28,260 nt of DNA from DASYTH01 sp035712165 (GTDB lineage Bacteria > Actinomycetota > Actinomycetes > Mycobacteriales > Pseudonocardiaceae), in NCBI RefSeq assembly GCF_035712165.1, contig NZ_DASTBH010000386.1:1-28260 (forward strand), read 5' to 3'. Below are positions 1 to 6,983 of the stretch, piece by piece; position 1 is the first letter of the stretch, and each line of letters starts with the position of its first letter. The translations under genes and the position numbers were made by a program. The notes beneath the pieces are model-generated. The model saw only the letters and a list, made by a program, of their open reading frames with translations. It had not been told where the DNA came from and searched no databases.

Positions 1-48
1 ACCCTGGTTCTGCTTGTCCGGGTCGAGCCGGCCGTCCGGGGGGTGCCG

Positions 49-77
49 TTGCCCGGCCTAATACCTAGTACTACTAT
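49..77 (+). promoter_or_regulatory. Predicted sigma-A-type promoter of the padR operon
   Basis: A -35 box TTGCCC (49-54) and a -10 box TACTAT (72-77) are separated by 17 bp and point to the GTG start at 108. Transcription would start near 84. I see no assignable gene in bases 1-48. Confidence 0.6.
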
Positions 78-97
78 GCATCGCGGTACTAGGGTAT
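61..97. promoter_or_regulatory. Imperfect inverted repeat over the padR promoter (candidate PadR operator)
   Basis: The left arm ATACCTAGTAC (61-71) mirrors the right arm GTACTAGGGTAT (86-97), with one extra base on the right. The repeat covers the -10 box and the predicted transcription start. PadR proteins usually repress their own operon from such a site, so autorepression is the likely role (inference). Confidence 0.55.
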
Positions 98-107
98 TGG
101 AGGTCAG

Positions 108-482
108 GTGAGGGTCACCAAGGATCTTGTCGCCGCCTCGGCGACGCCGATGGTGCTGGGCATCCTCGCTGGTGGGGACAGCTACGGCTACGCCATCCTG
201 CGCCGGATCAACGAGCTGTCCGGGGGTGAGCTGGACTGGACCGAGGGGCTGCTCTACCCGCTGCTGCACCGGCTCGAGCGCCTCGGCTACGTGGAGTCGA
301 ACTGGCAGGCGGTCGCGGGGGAGCGGCGGCGCAAGTACTACCGGATCACCCGTAGCGGCGTGGCCGAACTGGCCGAACAGCGTCGCCAATGGGACACCGT
401 GGTCGGCGCGCTCAAGGAAATTTGGCACGGTCCCGGCGACTCCCGGCCGATGACCTCGATTCTTTTGGGGGGACTCGCATGA
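108..482 (+). CDS. PadR family transcriptional regulator
   Basis: This is a small repressor of the PadR family. The 124-residue protein has the winged-helix core at about residues 12-85: the stretch MVLGILAGGDSYGYAILRRI, then LLYPLLHRLERLGYV as the recognition helix, then RRRKYYRITRSG as the wing. A short C-terminal helix follows, so it belongs to the short PadR group. The GTG start follows a GGAGG at 99-103, a slightly tight spacing. The stop codon overlaps the start of the next gene as ATGA, so the two are translationally coupled. PadR genes are often paired with a HAAS-domain membrane protein, as here. The effector is unknown. An inverted repeat over its promoter suggests autorepression. 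Confidence 0.93.
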   Translation: MRVTKDLVAASATPMVLGILAGGDSYGYAILRRINELSGGELDWTEGLLYPLLHRLERLGYVESNWQAVAGERRRKYYRITRSGVAELAEQRRQWDTVVGALKEIWHGPGDSRPMTSILLGGLA

Positions 483-1846
483 CCGAACGTCAGGACGAGC
501 TGGAGGTCCAGTTCGAACAGTGGCGGCACTACGTGCGGCAGCGCCCGGAGCTGGCGGCCGCGGACGCCGACGAGCTCGAGGACCACCTGCGCGGTTCGGT
601 CGACGACCTGGTCGCGCGCGGCCTGCACGCCGACGAGGCGTTCCTGGTCGCGGTCAAGCGCATGGGCAGCCTGGACGACCTGTCCCGGGAGTTCGCCCGG
701 GAGCACTCGGAACGGCTGTGGAAACAGCTGGTGCTGACCGGCGAACCGGACAGCCCGGCGGCGCCGCCCCGGTCGCGCCGGGAGCTGCTGGTGATGATCG
801 GCTGCGCGCTCGGTGCGGCACTGTCGATCAAGGTGCCGGCTCTGTTCGGGCTGAGCTTCGAAGCGGACGGCGCCTTCTACGCGCCCAACGCCGGCCTGTT
901 CGCGTTGCCCTGGCTGGCCGCGTTCCTGGCCTGGCGCCGGCAGGCCGGCCCGGCGGTGATCGCGACACTGGTCGGGTTGTTCGCCCTGGGCGCGGTCGCG
1001 GCCAACGTGTACCCGCTGGCCGAGAACTCGCAGTCGGTGGTGCTGACCACCATCCACCTTCCGATCGCGCTGTGGTTCGTGGTCGGACTGTCCTATGTGT
1101 CCGATGAGCTGCGCTCCCCGCGCCGCCGCATGGATTTCATCCGCTTCACCGGGGAATGGTTCGTCTACTACGTCCTCATCGCGCTGGGCGGCGGGGTGCT
1201 GATCGCCTTCATGTACGGGACGTTCGAGGCCATCGGCGTCTCGCCGGAGATCTTCATCGCGAACTGGCTGCTGCCCTGCGGCGCCGTGGCCGCCGTGGTG
1301 GTGGCCGGCTGGCTGGTGGAAGCCAAGCAGAGCGTCGTGGAGAACATCGCCCCGGTGCTGACCCGGCTGTTCACCCCGCTGTTCACCGCGGCACTGCTGG
1401 CTTTCCTTGTCGCCGTAGGGGTTACCAGCGGCGGCATCGAGGTGGAGCGGGACGCGCTGATCCTGTTCGACATGCTGCTGGTCGTGGTGCTGGCGTTGCT
1501 GCTCTACACCATCTCGGCCCGCGACCCGCTGGCTCCGCCCGGCCTGTTCGACAAGCTCCAACTCGCCCTCGTGGTCAGTGCGTTGGCGATCGATGTGTTG
1601 GTGTTGCTGGAGATCATCGGCCGGATCACCGAGTTCGGCACCACCCCGAACAAGGCGGCGGCGCTCGGCGAGAACGTGATCCTGCTGGCCAACCTCGCCT
1701 GGTCGGCCTGGCTGCTGCTGGGTCTGGTGCGCCGGACCACCCCGTTCGCCGCACTCGAACGCTGGCAGACCAACTATCTCCCGGTCTACGCGGGTTGGGC
1801 CTGGGTCGTTGTCCTCGTGTTCCCACCGGTGTTCGGCTATCTCTGA
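479..1846 (+). CDS. HAAS/permease-prefix domain multi-pass membrane protein
   Basis: A 455-residue integral membrane protein. Residues 1-80 form a soluble helical domain with a central acidic DADELEDHLR motif and the pattern DEAFLVAVKRMGS. That pattern is typical of the HAAS or permease-prefix domain 1 encoded next to PadR regulators. From about residue 100 the chain is hydrophobic, with roughly ten to eleven transmembrane segments and short loops, resembling DUF4153-type membrane proteins. The start is the ATG that overlaps the padR stop codon, because the family alignment begins there and no other Shine-Dalgarno sequence is visible. The function is unknown. The pairing suggests an envelope protein whose synthesis PadR controls. 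The DUF4153 assignment is weaker than the HAAS call. Confidence 0.85.
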   Translation: MTERQDELEVQFEQWRHYVRQRPELAAADADELEDHLRGSVDDLVARGLHADEAFLVAVKRMGSLDDLSREFAREHSERLWKQLVLTGEPDSPAAPPRSRRELLVMIGCALGAALSIKVPALFGLSFEADGAFYAPNAGLFALPWLAAFLAWRRQAGPAVIATLVGLFALGAVAANVYPLAENSQSVVLTTIHLPIALWFVVGLSYVSDELRSPRRRMDFIRFTGEWFVYYVLIALGGGVLIAFMYGTFEAIGVSPEIFIANWLLPCGAVAAVVVAGWLVEAKQSVVENIAPVLTRLFTPLFTAALLAFLVAVGVTSGGIEVERDALILFDMLLVVVLALLLYTISARDPLAPPGLFDKLQLALVVSALAIDVLVLLEIIGRITEFGTTPNKAAALGENVILLANLAWSAWLLLGLVRRTTPFAALERWQTNYLPVYAGWAWVVVLVFPPVFGYL

Positions 1847-1904
1847 TCGCCGGTTGTGCGGAAATTCCTGCTACGCACGGAAAAAGACGCTGCGCCGTCC
1901 GGCA

Positions 1905-1924
1905 GCATGCGAACCTTCGAATGC
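1905..1924. promoter_or_regulatory. 20-bp imperfect palindrome upstream of the DUF2306 gene
   Basis: GCATGCGAACCTTCGAATGC matches its reverse complement at 16 of 20 positions. It lies about 90 bp before the GTG at 2012, in a 165-bp gene-free gap. It could be an operator; nothing identifies the protein that binds it. Confidence 0.35.
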
Positions 1925-2011
1925 CCGATGCGTAGTCGGTCGAACGTGGTAATTGATCACCTGGGGCCGGCGTCTTTCTCCTCGCATGTCCGGCAAACAG
2001 GAGGTCCGCTT

Positions 2012-2671
2012 GTGTCGACCGAACAACTGCTCAACACCCCGCCACCGACGGGATTCCCCCGGCCGGCCACGCATCGAACCTGGGCGTGGCCGGCCGTCGG
2101 GGTGGTGTTGATCACCGCGGGCGCGGTGCTGCATCTCAGCTTCATGTTGCCGCACTTCATACCGAAGTTCGTCGATCCGGACGTCCCGGCGGTGCGGATG
2201 TTGCACGGATCGTTCGGCATTCTGACAATGGTCACCGCACTCCTGCAGCTCTGGCCGGGAATGCGGCGGCGGTATCCGCGCCTGCACAGGTGGAACGGTC
2301 GCGCCTACGTGTTCGCCGGTGTGCTGCCGTGCTCGATCATGCTGGTCGGGCTGCTGTTCGCGATGGGCGAGCCGACGAACACCGCGGACTTCTTCTGGGG
2401 CATGGTCTGGCTGGCCGCCACCATGGTCGCCTGGCGGGCCGCTCGCAAACACCAGTACGCCAAGCACCGGCAGTGGATGGCCTACAGCATCGCGCTGACC
2501 CTCGTGATCCCCATGAACGCCGGACTCTGGGTCGCCGCGCCGCACCTCGCCCCGCTGATCAGCCCGGCGGTCATCTACGACTCGCTGCAGTGGTTGACCT
2601 GGGTGCTGCACCTCGCCGTCGCGCACTGGTACGTGACCCGGTTCGCCACGCGCGACCTCGCGGTCACCTGA
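2012..2671 (+). CDS. DUF2306 family membrane protein
   Basis: A 219-residue predicted membrane protein. After a short proline-rich N-terminus there are about six hydrophobic segments. The conserved block RLHRWNGRAYV after the second segment and the later KHRQWM histidine motif are typical of DUF2306 proteins, whose biochemical role is unknown. I chose the GTG at 2012 because a strong AGGAGGT (1999-2005) sits 6 bp before it; the open frame runs further upstream, but those residues look non-coding. The 3' end overlaps the end of the convergent dehydrogenase gene by 8 bp. Confidence 0.85.
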   Translation: MSTEQLLNTPPPTGFPRPATHRTWAWPAVGVVLITAGAVLHLSFMLPHFIPKFVDPDVPAVRMLHGSFGILTMVTALLQLWPGMRRRYPRLHRWNGRAYVFAGVLPCSIMLVGLLFAMGEPTNTADFFWGMVWLAATMVAWRAARKHQYAKHRQWMAYSIALTLVIPMNAGLWVAAPHLAPLISPAVIYDSLQWLTWVLHLAVAHWYVTRFATRDLAVT

Positions 2672-3476
2672 CGGTCTCCTTCCGCCGGGCCAGGTTGGCG
2701 GCGGCCTGACCGAGCATCCGGCCGTTCATCGCGACCGAGACGCGGCCCGGCGTGAGCCGGACCAGGGCGCGCAGCCGGCGGTCGGGCACGACCGTCGACC
2801 GCCCGGCGCGCAGGGCCCGCACGGTCTGCCGGACCGCGGTCGCCGCCGGGAGTGGCCGGATCGGCAGGCTGGCCCGGTCCACGCCGAGCCGGTCGATGGC
2901 CGGCGTGTCGACGTTGCCGGGCAGCATGACGGTGACCTTGATGCCGGCGCCGCGCAGTTCGTGGTGCAGCGCCACTCCGAGGCTGTGGACGTAGGCCTTC
3001 GAGGCGCCCTCGTGGGCCATGTTCGGCATGCCGTGCGCGGCGCCGAGTGCGGCGACCAGGACCATGGCGCCGCCGCCGCGCGCGACGAAGCGGTGCCCGA
3101 AGCCGTAGGCCAACTCCAGGTGGCTCACGGTGTTCAGTGTGAGCCTGCGGTGCAGGTCGGTCAGCTCCTGGTCGAGGAACCGGCCGGGATTTCCGTGGCC
3201 GGCGTTGGAGACCAGCAGCCCGACGTCGAGATCGGCCGTGTCGGCGAGAAGGTCGGCCGCACCGCCGGCCCCGGTCAGGTCGACCGTGACGAGCCGGTGC
3301 TCCACGCCGTGCGAGTCGGTGAGCCGGCGGCCCAGGCCGGCCAGCCGGTCGGTGGACCGCGCGGCCAGCACGACGTTCACCCCGCCGGCGGCGCACTGTT
3401 CGGCGAAGGCCGCTCCGATGCCGGACGAGGCTCCGGTGATGACGGCCCAGGGTCCGTAGGGCGAGAGACCGTTCAT
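2664..3476 (-). CDS. Short-chain dehydrogenase family protein lacking catalytic Ser and Tyr
   Basis: A 270-residue SDR-fold protein. The dinucleotide-binding motif TGASSGIG is at residues 14-21, the NAG motif at 91-93 and the conserved Asn at 115. The active-site region reads VAALGAAHGMPNMAHEGASK. The lysine of YxxxK is present (Lys160), but the tyrosine is Glu156 and the serine 13 residues before it is Ala143. Classical SDRs need both, so oxidoreductase activity is doubtful; NAD(P)-binding or a regulatory role is possible. The ATG at 3476 has AAGGAG 5 bp upstream, while the GTG two codons earlier would overlap that site. It is divergent from a TetR gene with a shared operator and is probably controlled by it. 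Confidence 0.85.
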   Translation of the reverse strand: MNGLSPYGPWAVITGASSGIGAAFAEQCAAGGVNVVLAARSTDRLAGLGRRLTDSHGVEHRLVTVDLTGAGGAADLLADTADLDVGLLVSNAGHGNPGRFLDQELTDLHRRLTLNTVSHLELAYGFGHRFVARGGGAMVLVAALGAAHGMPNMAHEGASKAYVHSLGVALHHELRGAGIKVTVMLPGNVDTPAIDRLGVDRASLPIRPLPAATAVRQTVRALRAGRSTVVPDRRLRALVRLTPGRVSVAMNGRMLGQAAANLARRKETVR

Positions 3477-3487
3477 GCACACTCCTT

Positions 3488-3507
3488 AGTTAGTTGACTT
3501 ACTAACT
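3488..3507. promoter_or_regulatory. Perfect inverted repeat between SDR and tetR genes (TetR operator)
   Basis: AGTTAGT (3488-3494) and ACTAACT (3501-3507) are perfect 7-bp arms around a 6-bp spacer. The site lies in the 76-bp gap between the two divergent genes, next to the SDR ribosome-binding site. The position and symmetry fit a TetR-family operator controlling both genes (inference). Confidence 0.7.
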
Positions 3508-3552
3508 TCGACGCTAGCAGGCCGGACCCGGCCGGGCTAGGGTTTGAGTGAG

Positions 3553-4140
3553 ATGACCGACTCACCTCTTTCCCGCGGCGGCAAGCGCGAGCGACTCGTC
3601 GCCGGCGCGGCCGACCTGCTGCACCGCAAGGGGATCGCCGCCACCACGCTGGCCGACATCGCCCAGGTCGCCGGCGTGCCCCCCGGAAACGTCTACTACT
3701 ACTTCAAGACCAAGGACGACCTGGTCAAGGCCGTGGTCGACACGCAGGCCGGCCAGGTGACGGCGCTGCTCACCGAGCTCGACGCGCTGCCCCGGCCGGC
3801 CGAGCGGCTCAAGGCCCTGGTGCGGCGCTGGGAGGCGATGCGCGAGGTCATTGCCCGCCACGGCTGCCCGATCGGCACCCTCGCCACCGAGCTCGACCGC
3901 CGCGACGACGGTCTCGACACCGACGGGGCCCAGCCGATCCGGCAGATCCTGGACTGGGTGGGGACCCAGATCCGCCTGCTGGGCGCGCGCAACGCCCGTC
4001 AGCTGGCGATCAGTCTGTTCGCCGGGATCCAGGGTGGGGCCCTGCTGGCCAACGCGCTGCGCGACCCCGCCGTCATGACCGGCCAGGTGCGCCACCTGGA
4101 ACGGTGGATCGACACCCTCGCCGCGGACGGGCGGAGCTGA
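3553..4140 (+). CDS. TetR/AcrR family regulator, LmrA/YxaF-like
   Basis: A 195-residue repressor. The N-terminal helix-turn-helix spans about residues 10-55, with ATTLADIAQVAGVPPGNVYYYFKTKDDL as the typical TetR signature (turn and recognition helix). The ligand-binding part contains HGCPIGTLATEL, a pattern seen in LmrA/YxaF-type regulators, and a late GIQGGALLANALRD helix. The ATG at 3553 is preferred; a TTG three codons earlier is possible. No clear Shine-Dalgarno sequence is present, and a TAGGGT box at 3538-3543 may serve a near-leaderless mRNA. It is transcribed divergently from the SDR gene across a 20-bp inverted repeat that it probably binds. The ligand is unknown. Confidence 0.9.
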   Translation: MTDSPLSRGGKRERLVAGAADLLHRKGIAATTLADIAQVAGVPPGNVYYYFKTKDDLVKAVVDTQAGQVTALLTELDALPRPAERLKALVRRWEAMREVIARHGCPIGTLATELDRRDDGLDTDGAQPIRQILDWVGTQIRLLGARNARQLAISLFAGIQGGALLANALRDPAVMTGQVRHLERWIDTLAADGRS

Positions 4141-4280
4141 ACGGCAGCCAGGACGTTGCGAACAGACAGGGTCTGTTGGGGTTGAGGCGGTGCTCGGCGT
4201 GGACGAGGTCCAGGAGTTCGGCGACCGAGGTGCCCTTGGACGGGCGGTCGGAGGTGATCTCGCCGAACCTCCAGCCGAAA
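4141..4280 (-). pseudogene. Possible remnant of a protein-coding gene
   Basis: On the minus strand this gap reads, from 4279 downward, FGWRFGEITSDRPSKG and then TSVAELLDLVHAEHRLNPNR. Nearly all third positions are G or C, so it looks like genuine codons. It has no start codon, no stop codon before the tetR gene and a different frame from the adjacent decarboxylase. I do not recognise the family. It may be the truncated end of a lost gene, or a chance open stretch in GC-rich DNA. Confidence 0.3.
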
Positions 4281-5717
4281 TCAGGACAGCGGCGGAGCCG
4301 TTCGGGCGGCGGAGCGGATGGTGTCCAGGGCGTCGTTGACGTGTTCGACCCGGGAGCGGTGGCTCAGCACGCACATGCGTAGCAGGTGTTGGTTGCGGAT
4401 TCTGGTGCTGGACAGGAAGATCCGGCGGGTGGCGTGGATGCGGTCCAGCAGCCGCAGGGTGGCCTGGTTTCCGGCGACGTCCCGGAACGCCACTGTGGAC
4501 AGTTCCGGGACCCACGGGACGTGCAGGCCGGGCGTGCGGCTCAGCACCTCGTAAGCGTGCTGGGCGAGGTCGAGCTTCTCGTCCAGGGCGGCCCGGAACG
4601 CGGCCACGCCGTGCAGGTGCAGCGGCAGCCACAGGCGCAGGCCGCGGTACTCGCGGGTCAGTTCGATGCCGAGGTCGGCGTAGCTCGGCAGCGCACCGGG
4701 GTCGGGCGCCTCCGGTAGGTAATGGGCGTCCTCGACATGCGCGGCGCGCAGGGTCGCCGGGTCGCGCACCAGCAGCACGCCGGTGCCGTGCGGGAGGAAC
4801 AGGCCCTTGTGCGGGTCGAGGGTGACCGAGTCGGCGCTGGCGATGCCCACCAGCCGCTCCCGGCCGCGGCGGGTGAGTTGGAAGAACCCGCCGTAGGCGG
4901 CGTCGACGTGCAGCCACAGACCCGCCCTGCGGGCCAGGGTCGCCAGTTCGACCAGCGGGTCCACGGTGCCGGTGTCGGTGCTGCCGGCGGTGCCGACGAT
5001 GAGGAACGGCCGCAGGCCGGCGGCCCGGTCGGCGCCGATCATGCGGGCCGCCGCGGCGACATCCATCCGCAGCTGCGGCGTGGTGGGCACGATCCGCAGC
5101 CGGTCCGGCCGGATGCCGGCGATCTTGGCGGCCTTGGCCACACAGTGGTTGGTGTGCTCGGTGAGGTAGATCGTGCCGTCGGAGAACTCCGGGCCCAGCC
5201 GCTGGTGGCGGGCGGCGACCACCACCGACAGGGTCGCCATCGAGGCCCCGGTCGTGATCAGGCCGCCGGAACCGGGCGGCAGGCCGAACTCCGAGCACAG
5301 CCAGCGCAGCACCCCGTGCTCCAGGGCCACCAGGCCGGGCGCGATCTGGGCCATCGCGGTGTAGCGGTTGACCGTGCGGGCGAGCAGCTCGGCGACCGCG
5401 GAGGCGACCAGGCCACCACCGGGAATGTAGGCGAAGTGCCGAGGTCCGGCCGTCTCGTAGGCATAGCTGGCCGCCTCGCCGAAGGTGGCCAGCAGGTCGT
5501 CGAACCGCCCGGACCGCTCCGGCGGCGGCATGGACAGCCAGGTCGCGACGTCGGCGGGAAGCTCCGGACCGATGGCCGGCGCCTCGTCGAGCCCCGCGAC
5601 GAACGATGCGACGAACCTCGAGGCGGCGCCGAGCCAGGCGTCCATGGTGCGACCGTCGGGATCGAGCGCCGCGGCGTCCCACACAGGTGTGGTAGTGATC
5701 GCAGGCACGATCGCCAC
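4281..5717 (-). CDS. Pyridoxal-phosphate-dependent group II amino acid decarboxylase
   Basis: A 478-residue member of the group II decarboxylase family (aromatic-amino-acid, glutamate and related decarboxylases). The cofactor lysine is Lys304 in LDPHKGLFLP, the aspartate that contacts the pyridine nitrogen is Asp272 in HVDAAYGG, and the ring-stacking histidine is probably His191 in TEHTNH. Length and motif order are normal, so it should be active. The substrate cannot be told from the sequence. The start used is a GTG at 5717 without a Shine-Dalgarno sequence; a GTG at 5684 or an ATG at 5645 is possible. A palindrome lies 5 bp upstream of the chosen start. The gene stands alone: it is divergent from the leader/GNAT unit and convergent with tetR. 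Confidence 0.88.
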   Translation of the reverse strand: MAIVPAITTTPVWDAAALDPDGRTMDAWLGAASRFVASFVAGLDEAPAIGPELPADVATWLSMPPPERSGRFDDLLATFGEAASYAYETAGPRHFAYIPGGGLVASAVAELLARTVNRYTAMAQIAPGLVALEHGVLRWLCSEFGLPPGSGGLITTGASMATLSVVVAARHQRLGPEFSDGTIYLTEHTNHCVAKAAKIAGIRPDRLRIVPTTPQLRMDVAAAARMIGADRAAGLRPFLIVGTAGSTDTGTVDPLVELATLARRAGLWLHVDAAYGGFFQLTRRGRERLVGIASADSVTLDPHKGLFLPHGTGVLLVRDPATLRAAHVEDAHYLPEAPDPGALPSYADLGIELTREYRGLRLWLPLHLHGVAAFRAALDEKLDLAQHAYEVLSRTPGLHVPWVPELSTVAFRDVAGNQATLRLLDRIHATRRIFLSSTRIRNQHLLRMCVLSHRSRVEHVNDALDTIRSAARTAPPLS

Positions 5718-5722
5718 ACTAT

Positions 5723-5736
5723 TGTCCAGCTTGACA
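5723..5736. promoter_or_regulatory. 14-bp near-palindrome at the decarboxylase start
   Basis: TGTCCAGCTTGACA equals its reverse complement at 12 of 14 positions (TGTC arms, AGCT centre). It lies just before the decarboxylase GTG and contains a TTGACA hexamer on the plus strand. It is a candidate operator for the decarboxylase or for the divergent unit. Confidence 0.4.
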
Positions 5737-5777
5737 CGCCGCGCTCACCCGAATGGCGGCAGTTCCGGCTAATTGGG

Positions 5778-5822
5778 TTGCGGGCCGGGGGCAGACCGCA
5801 TAGAAATCCGGGGTCTGGACCC
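5778..5822 (+). promoter_or_regulatory. Candidate promoter and inverted repeat before the leader ORF
   Basis: TTGCGG (5778-5783) and TAGAAA (5801-5806) are 17 bp apart. They are followed by the inverted repeat GGGTC-TG-GACCC (5811-5822), just past the predicted start of transcription. The promoter boxes are only moderate matches. Confidence 0.35.
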
Positions 5823-5847
5823 TACGCGGAGAAAGGAGGGCGCTGCC

Positions 5848-5895
5848 ATGTACGCCATGCACACCGCGCTCGTGCTCTCCCGGGTGGCCAGCTGA
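5848..5895 (+). CDS. Short leader peptide upstream of the GNAT gene
   Basis: A 15-codon ORF, MYAMHTALVLSRVAS, preceded by a near-perfect ribosome-binding site (AAGGAGG, 5833-5839) 8 bp before the ATG. A signal this good on an ORF ending 45 bp before the next start suggests that translation of the leader matters in itself. It has no run of one amino acid that would mark a classical amino-acid attenuator. It may instead act by ribosome stalling or translational coupling. No family is recognised. Confidence 0.5.
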   Translation: MYAMHTALVLSRVAS

Positions 5896-5920
5896 GCTGA
5901 TCCGAGGAGCGGGCAGGGCG

Positions 5921-5931
5921 CCGTCAGACGG
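5921..5931 (+). promoter_or_regulatory. Small hairpin overlapping the GNAT ribosome-binding site
   Basis: CCGT-CAG-ACGG can form a 4-bp stem that runs into the GGAGA (5930-5934) used by the GNAT gene. It could partly hide that site. The stem is short, so the effect is uncertain. Confidence 0.3.
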
Positions 5932-5939
5932 AGAATGCC

Positions 5940-6866
5940 TTGACGCTGCATCAGCATGACCTGACCCTGCGCCCGATCACCGGGCCTGATGAGCTGGACC
6001 TGTTCAACAACCGGCCGAACGTGCTCAACGACGAGGTCGGCGCCGACCTGGCGGCCGGACGCCGCCGCCCGGAATGGCTGTGGCTGGCCCTGCGCGGCGA
6101 CCGCGTGGTGGCCCGCGCCGGCTGGTGGTCGCGGCCCGGCGACGCGCATCCGTTGATAATGGACATCTTCGACACCGACGGCGTCGATGACGGGGTGCGG
6201 TTGCTGAAGGCCGCGCTGCCGGCGGTGGTCCCGGCCGGTGCGACACCCCCGGAGTACCTCCAGTTCGTCGCACCGGACTGGCGCGACCACCCCACCCGGC
6301 AGGCGGTCGAGGGCCGGATGGACGCCCTGGAACGGGTGGGCGCCCGGCTGTTCGTCGAACGGCTGCGCCTGGAGTGGCGAGCCGGCACCCCCGTTCCCGA
6401 ACCGAGCGGGCGCCTGAACTTCCGGCCCGTGCGCGACCCGGAGGAGCTCATCGCGCTGATGACGCTCGTGCTGGACGGCACGCTCGACGCCCACAGCCGC
6501 GCCGACCTGACCCGGCTGACCCCCGACCAGGCCGCCCGGGAGCAGTACCGCGACGAGTTCGAGCGCTACACCAGCCCGCGGGACTGGTGGCGGATCGCGA
6601 CGCTACCGGACGGCGAACCGGTCGGGTTCGTGATCCCCGCGCACAACGGCTACAACCCGGTGATCGCCTACATCGGTGTGGTACCGGCACATCGCGGCCG
6701 GGGCTACATCCACGACGTGCTCGCGGCGGGCACCGGCCTGCTCGCCGCGCAGGACGTCCCGCGGATCCGCGCGGCCACCGACGTCGGCAACCAGCCGATG
6801 GCGGCGGCGTTCGCCGCGGCCGGCTACGTCACCTTCGAGCGCCAGCTCGACATGACCTGGAAATGA
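5940..6866 (+). CDS. GNAT family N-acetyltransferase, tandem-domain size
   Basis: A 308-residue acetyltransferase. The C-terminal GNAT domain (about residues 160-308) has the acetyl-CoA loop VVPAHRGRGYIHDVL and the late GNQPMAAAFAAAGY segment. The N-terminal half looks like a degenerate second GNAT fold, as in many actinobacterial tandem proteins of about 300 residues. The start is TTG at 5940, chosen because GGAGA lies 5 bp before it and because the overlapping ATG at 5935 reads straight into a stop (ATG CCT TGA). The substrate is unknown; small molecules or peptides are typical. A 15-residue leader ORF and a hairpin at the ribosome-binding site suggest control of translation. Confidence 0.85.
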   Translation: MTLHQHDLTLRPITGPDELDLFNNRPNVLNDEVGADLAAGRRRPEWLWLALRGDRVVARAGWWSRPGDAHPLIMDIFDTDGVDDGVRLLKAALPAVVPAGATPPEYLQFVAPDWRDHPTRQAVEGRMDALERVGARLFVERLRLEWRAGTPVPEPSGRLNFRPVRDPEELIALMTLVLDGTLDAHSRADLTRLTPDQAAREQYRDEFERYTSPRDWWRIATLPDGEPVGFVIPAHNGYNPVIAYIGVVPAHRGRGYIHDVLAAGTGLLAAQDVPRIRAATDVGNQPMAAAFAAAGYVTFERQLDMTWK

Positions 6867-6983
6867 CCGGAAAAGGCGCGCTGAATTGCGCGACGCCATT
6901 GTTCGGATAACCGCCGGAATGGCTCGCTAGTGTATTTCGGAGGTCGCCTGGGATATCATTGAAACTATGGCGGATGCGTCATC

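Noticed and set aside
1..60. Possible edge of a minus-strand gene (reads ...DGRLDPDKQNQG)
   Set aside because: Too short and without a start codon or ribosome-binding site; it may be a chance frame.
6867..6983. Possible manganese riboswitch before the mntP-like gene
   Set aside because: The gap has a GC-rich inverted repeat, but I cannot find the paired loops of the yybP-ykoY family.
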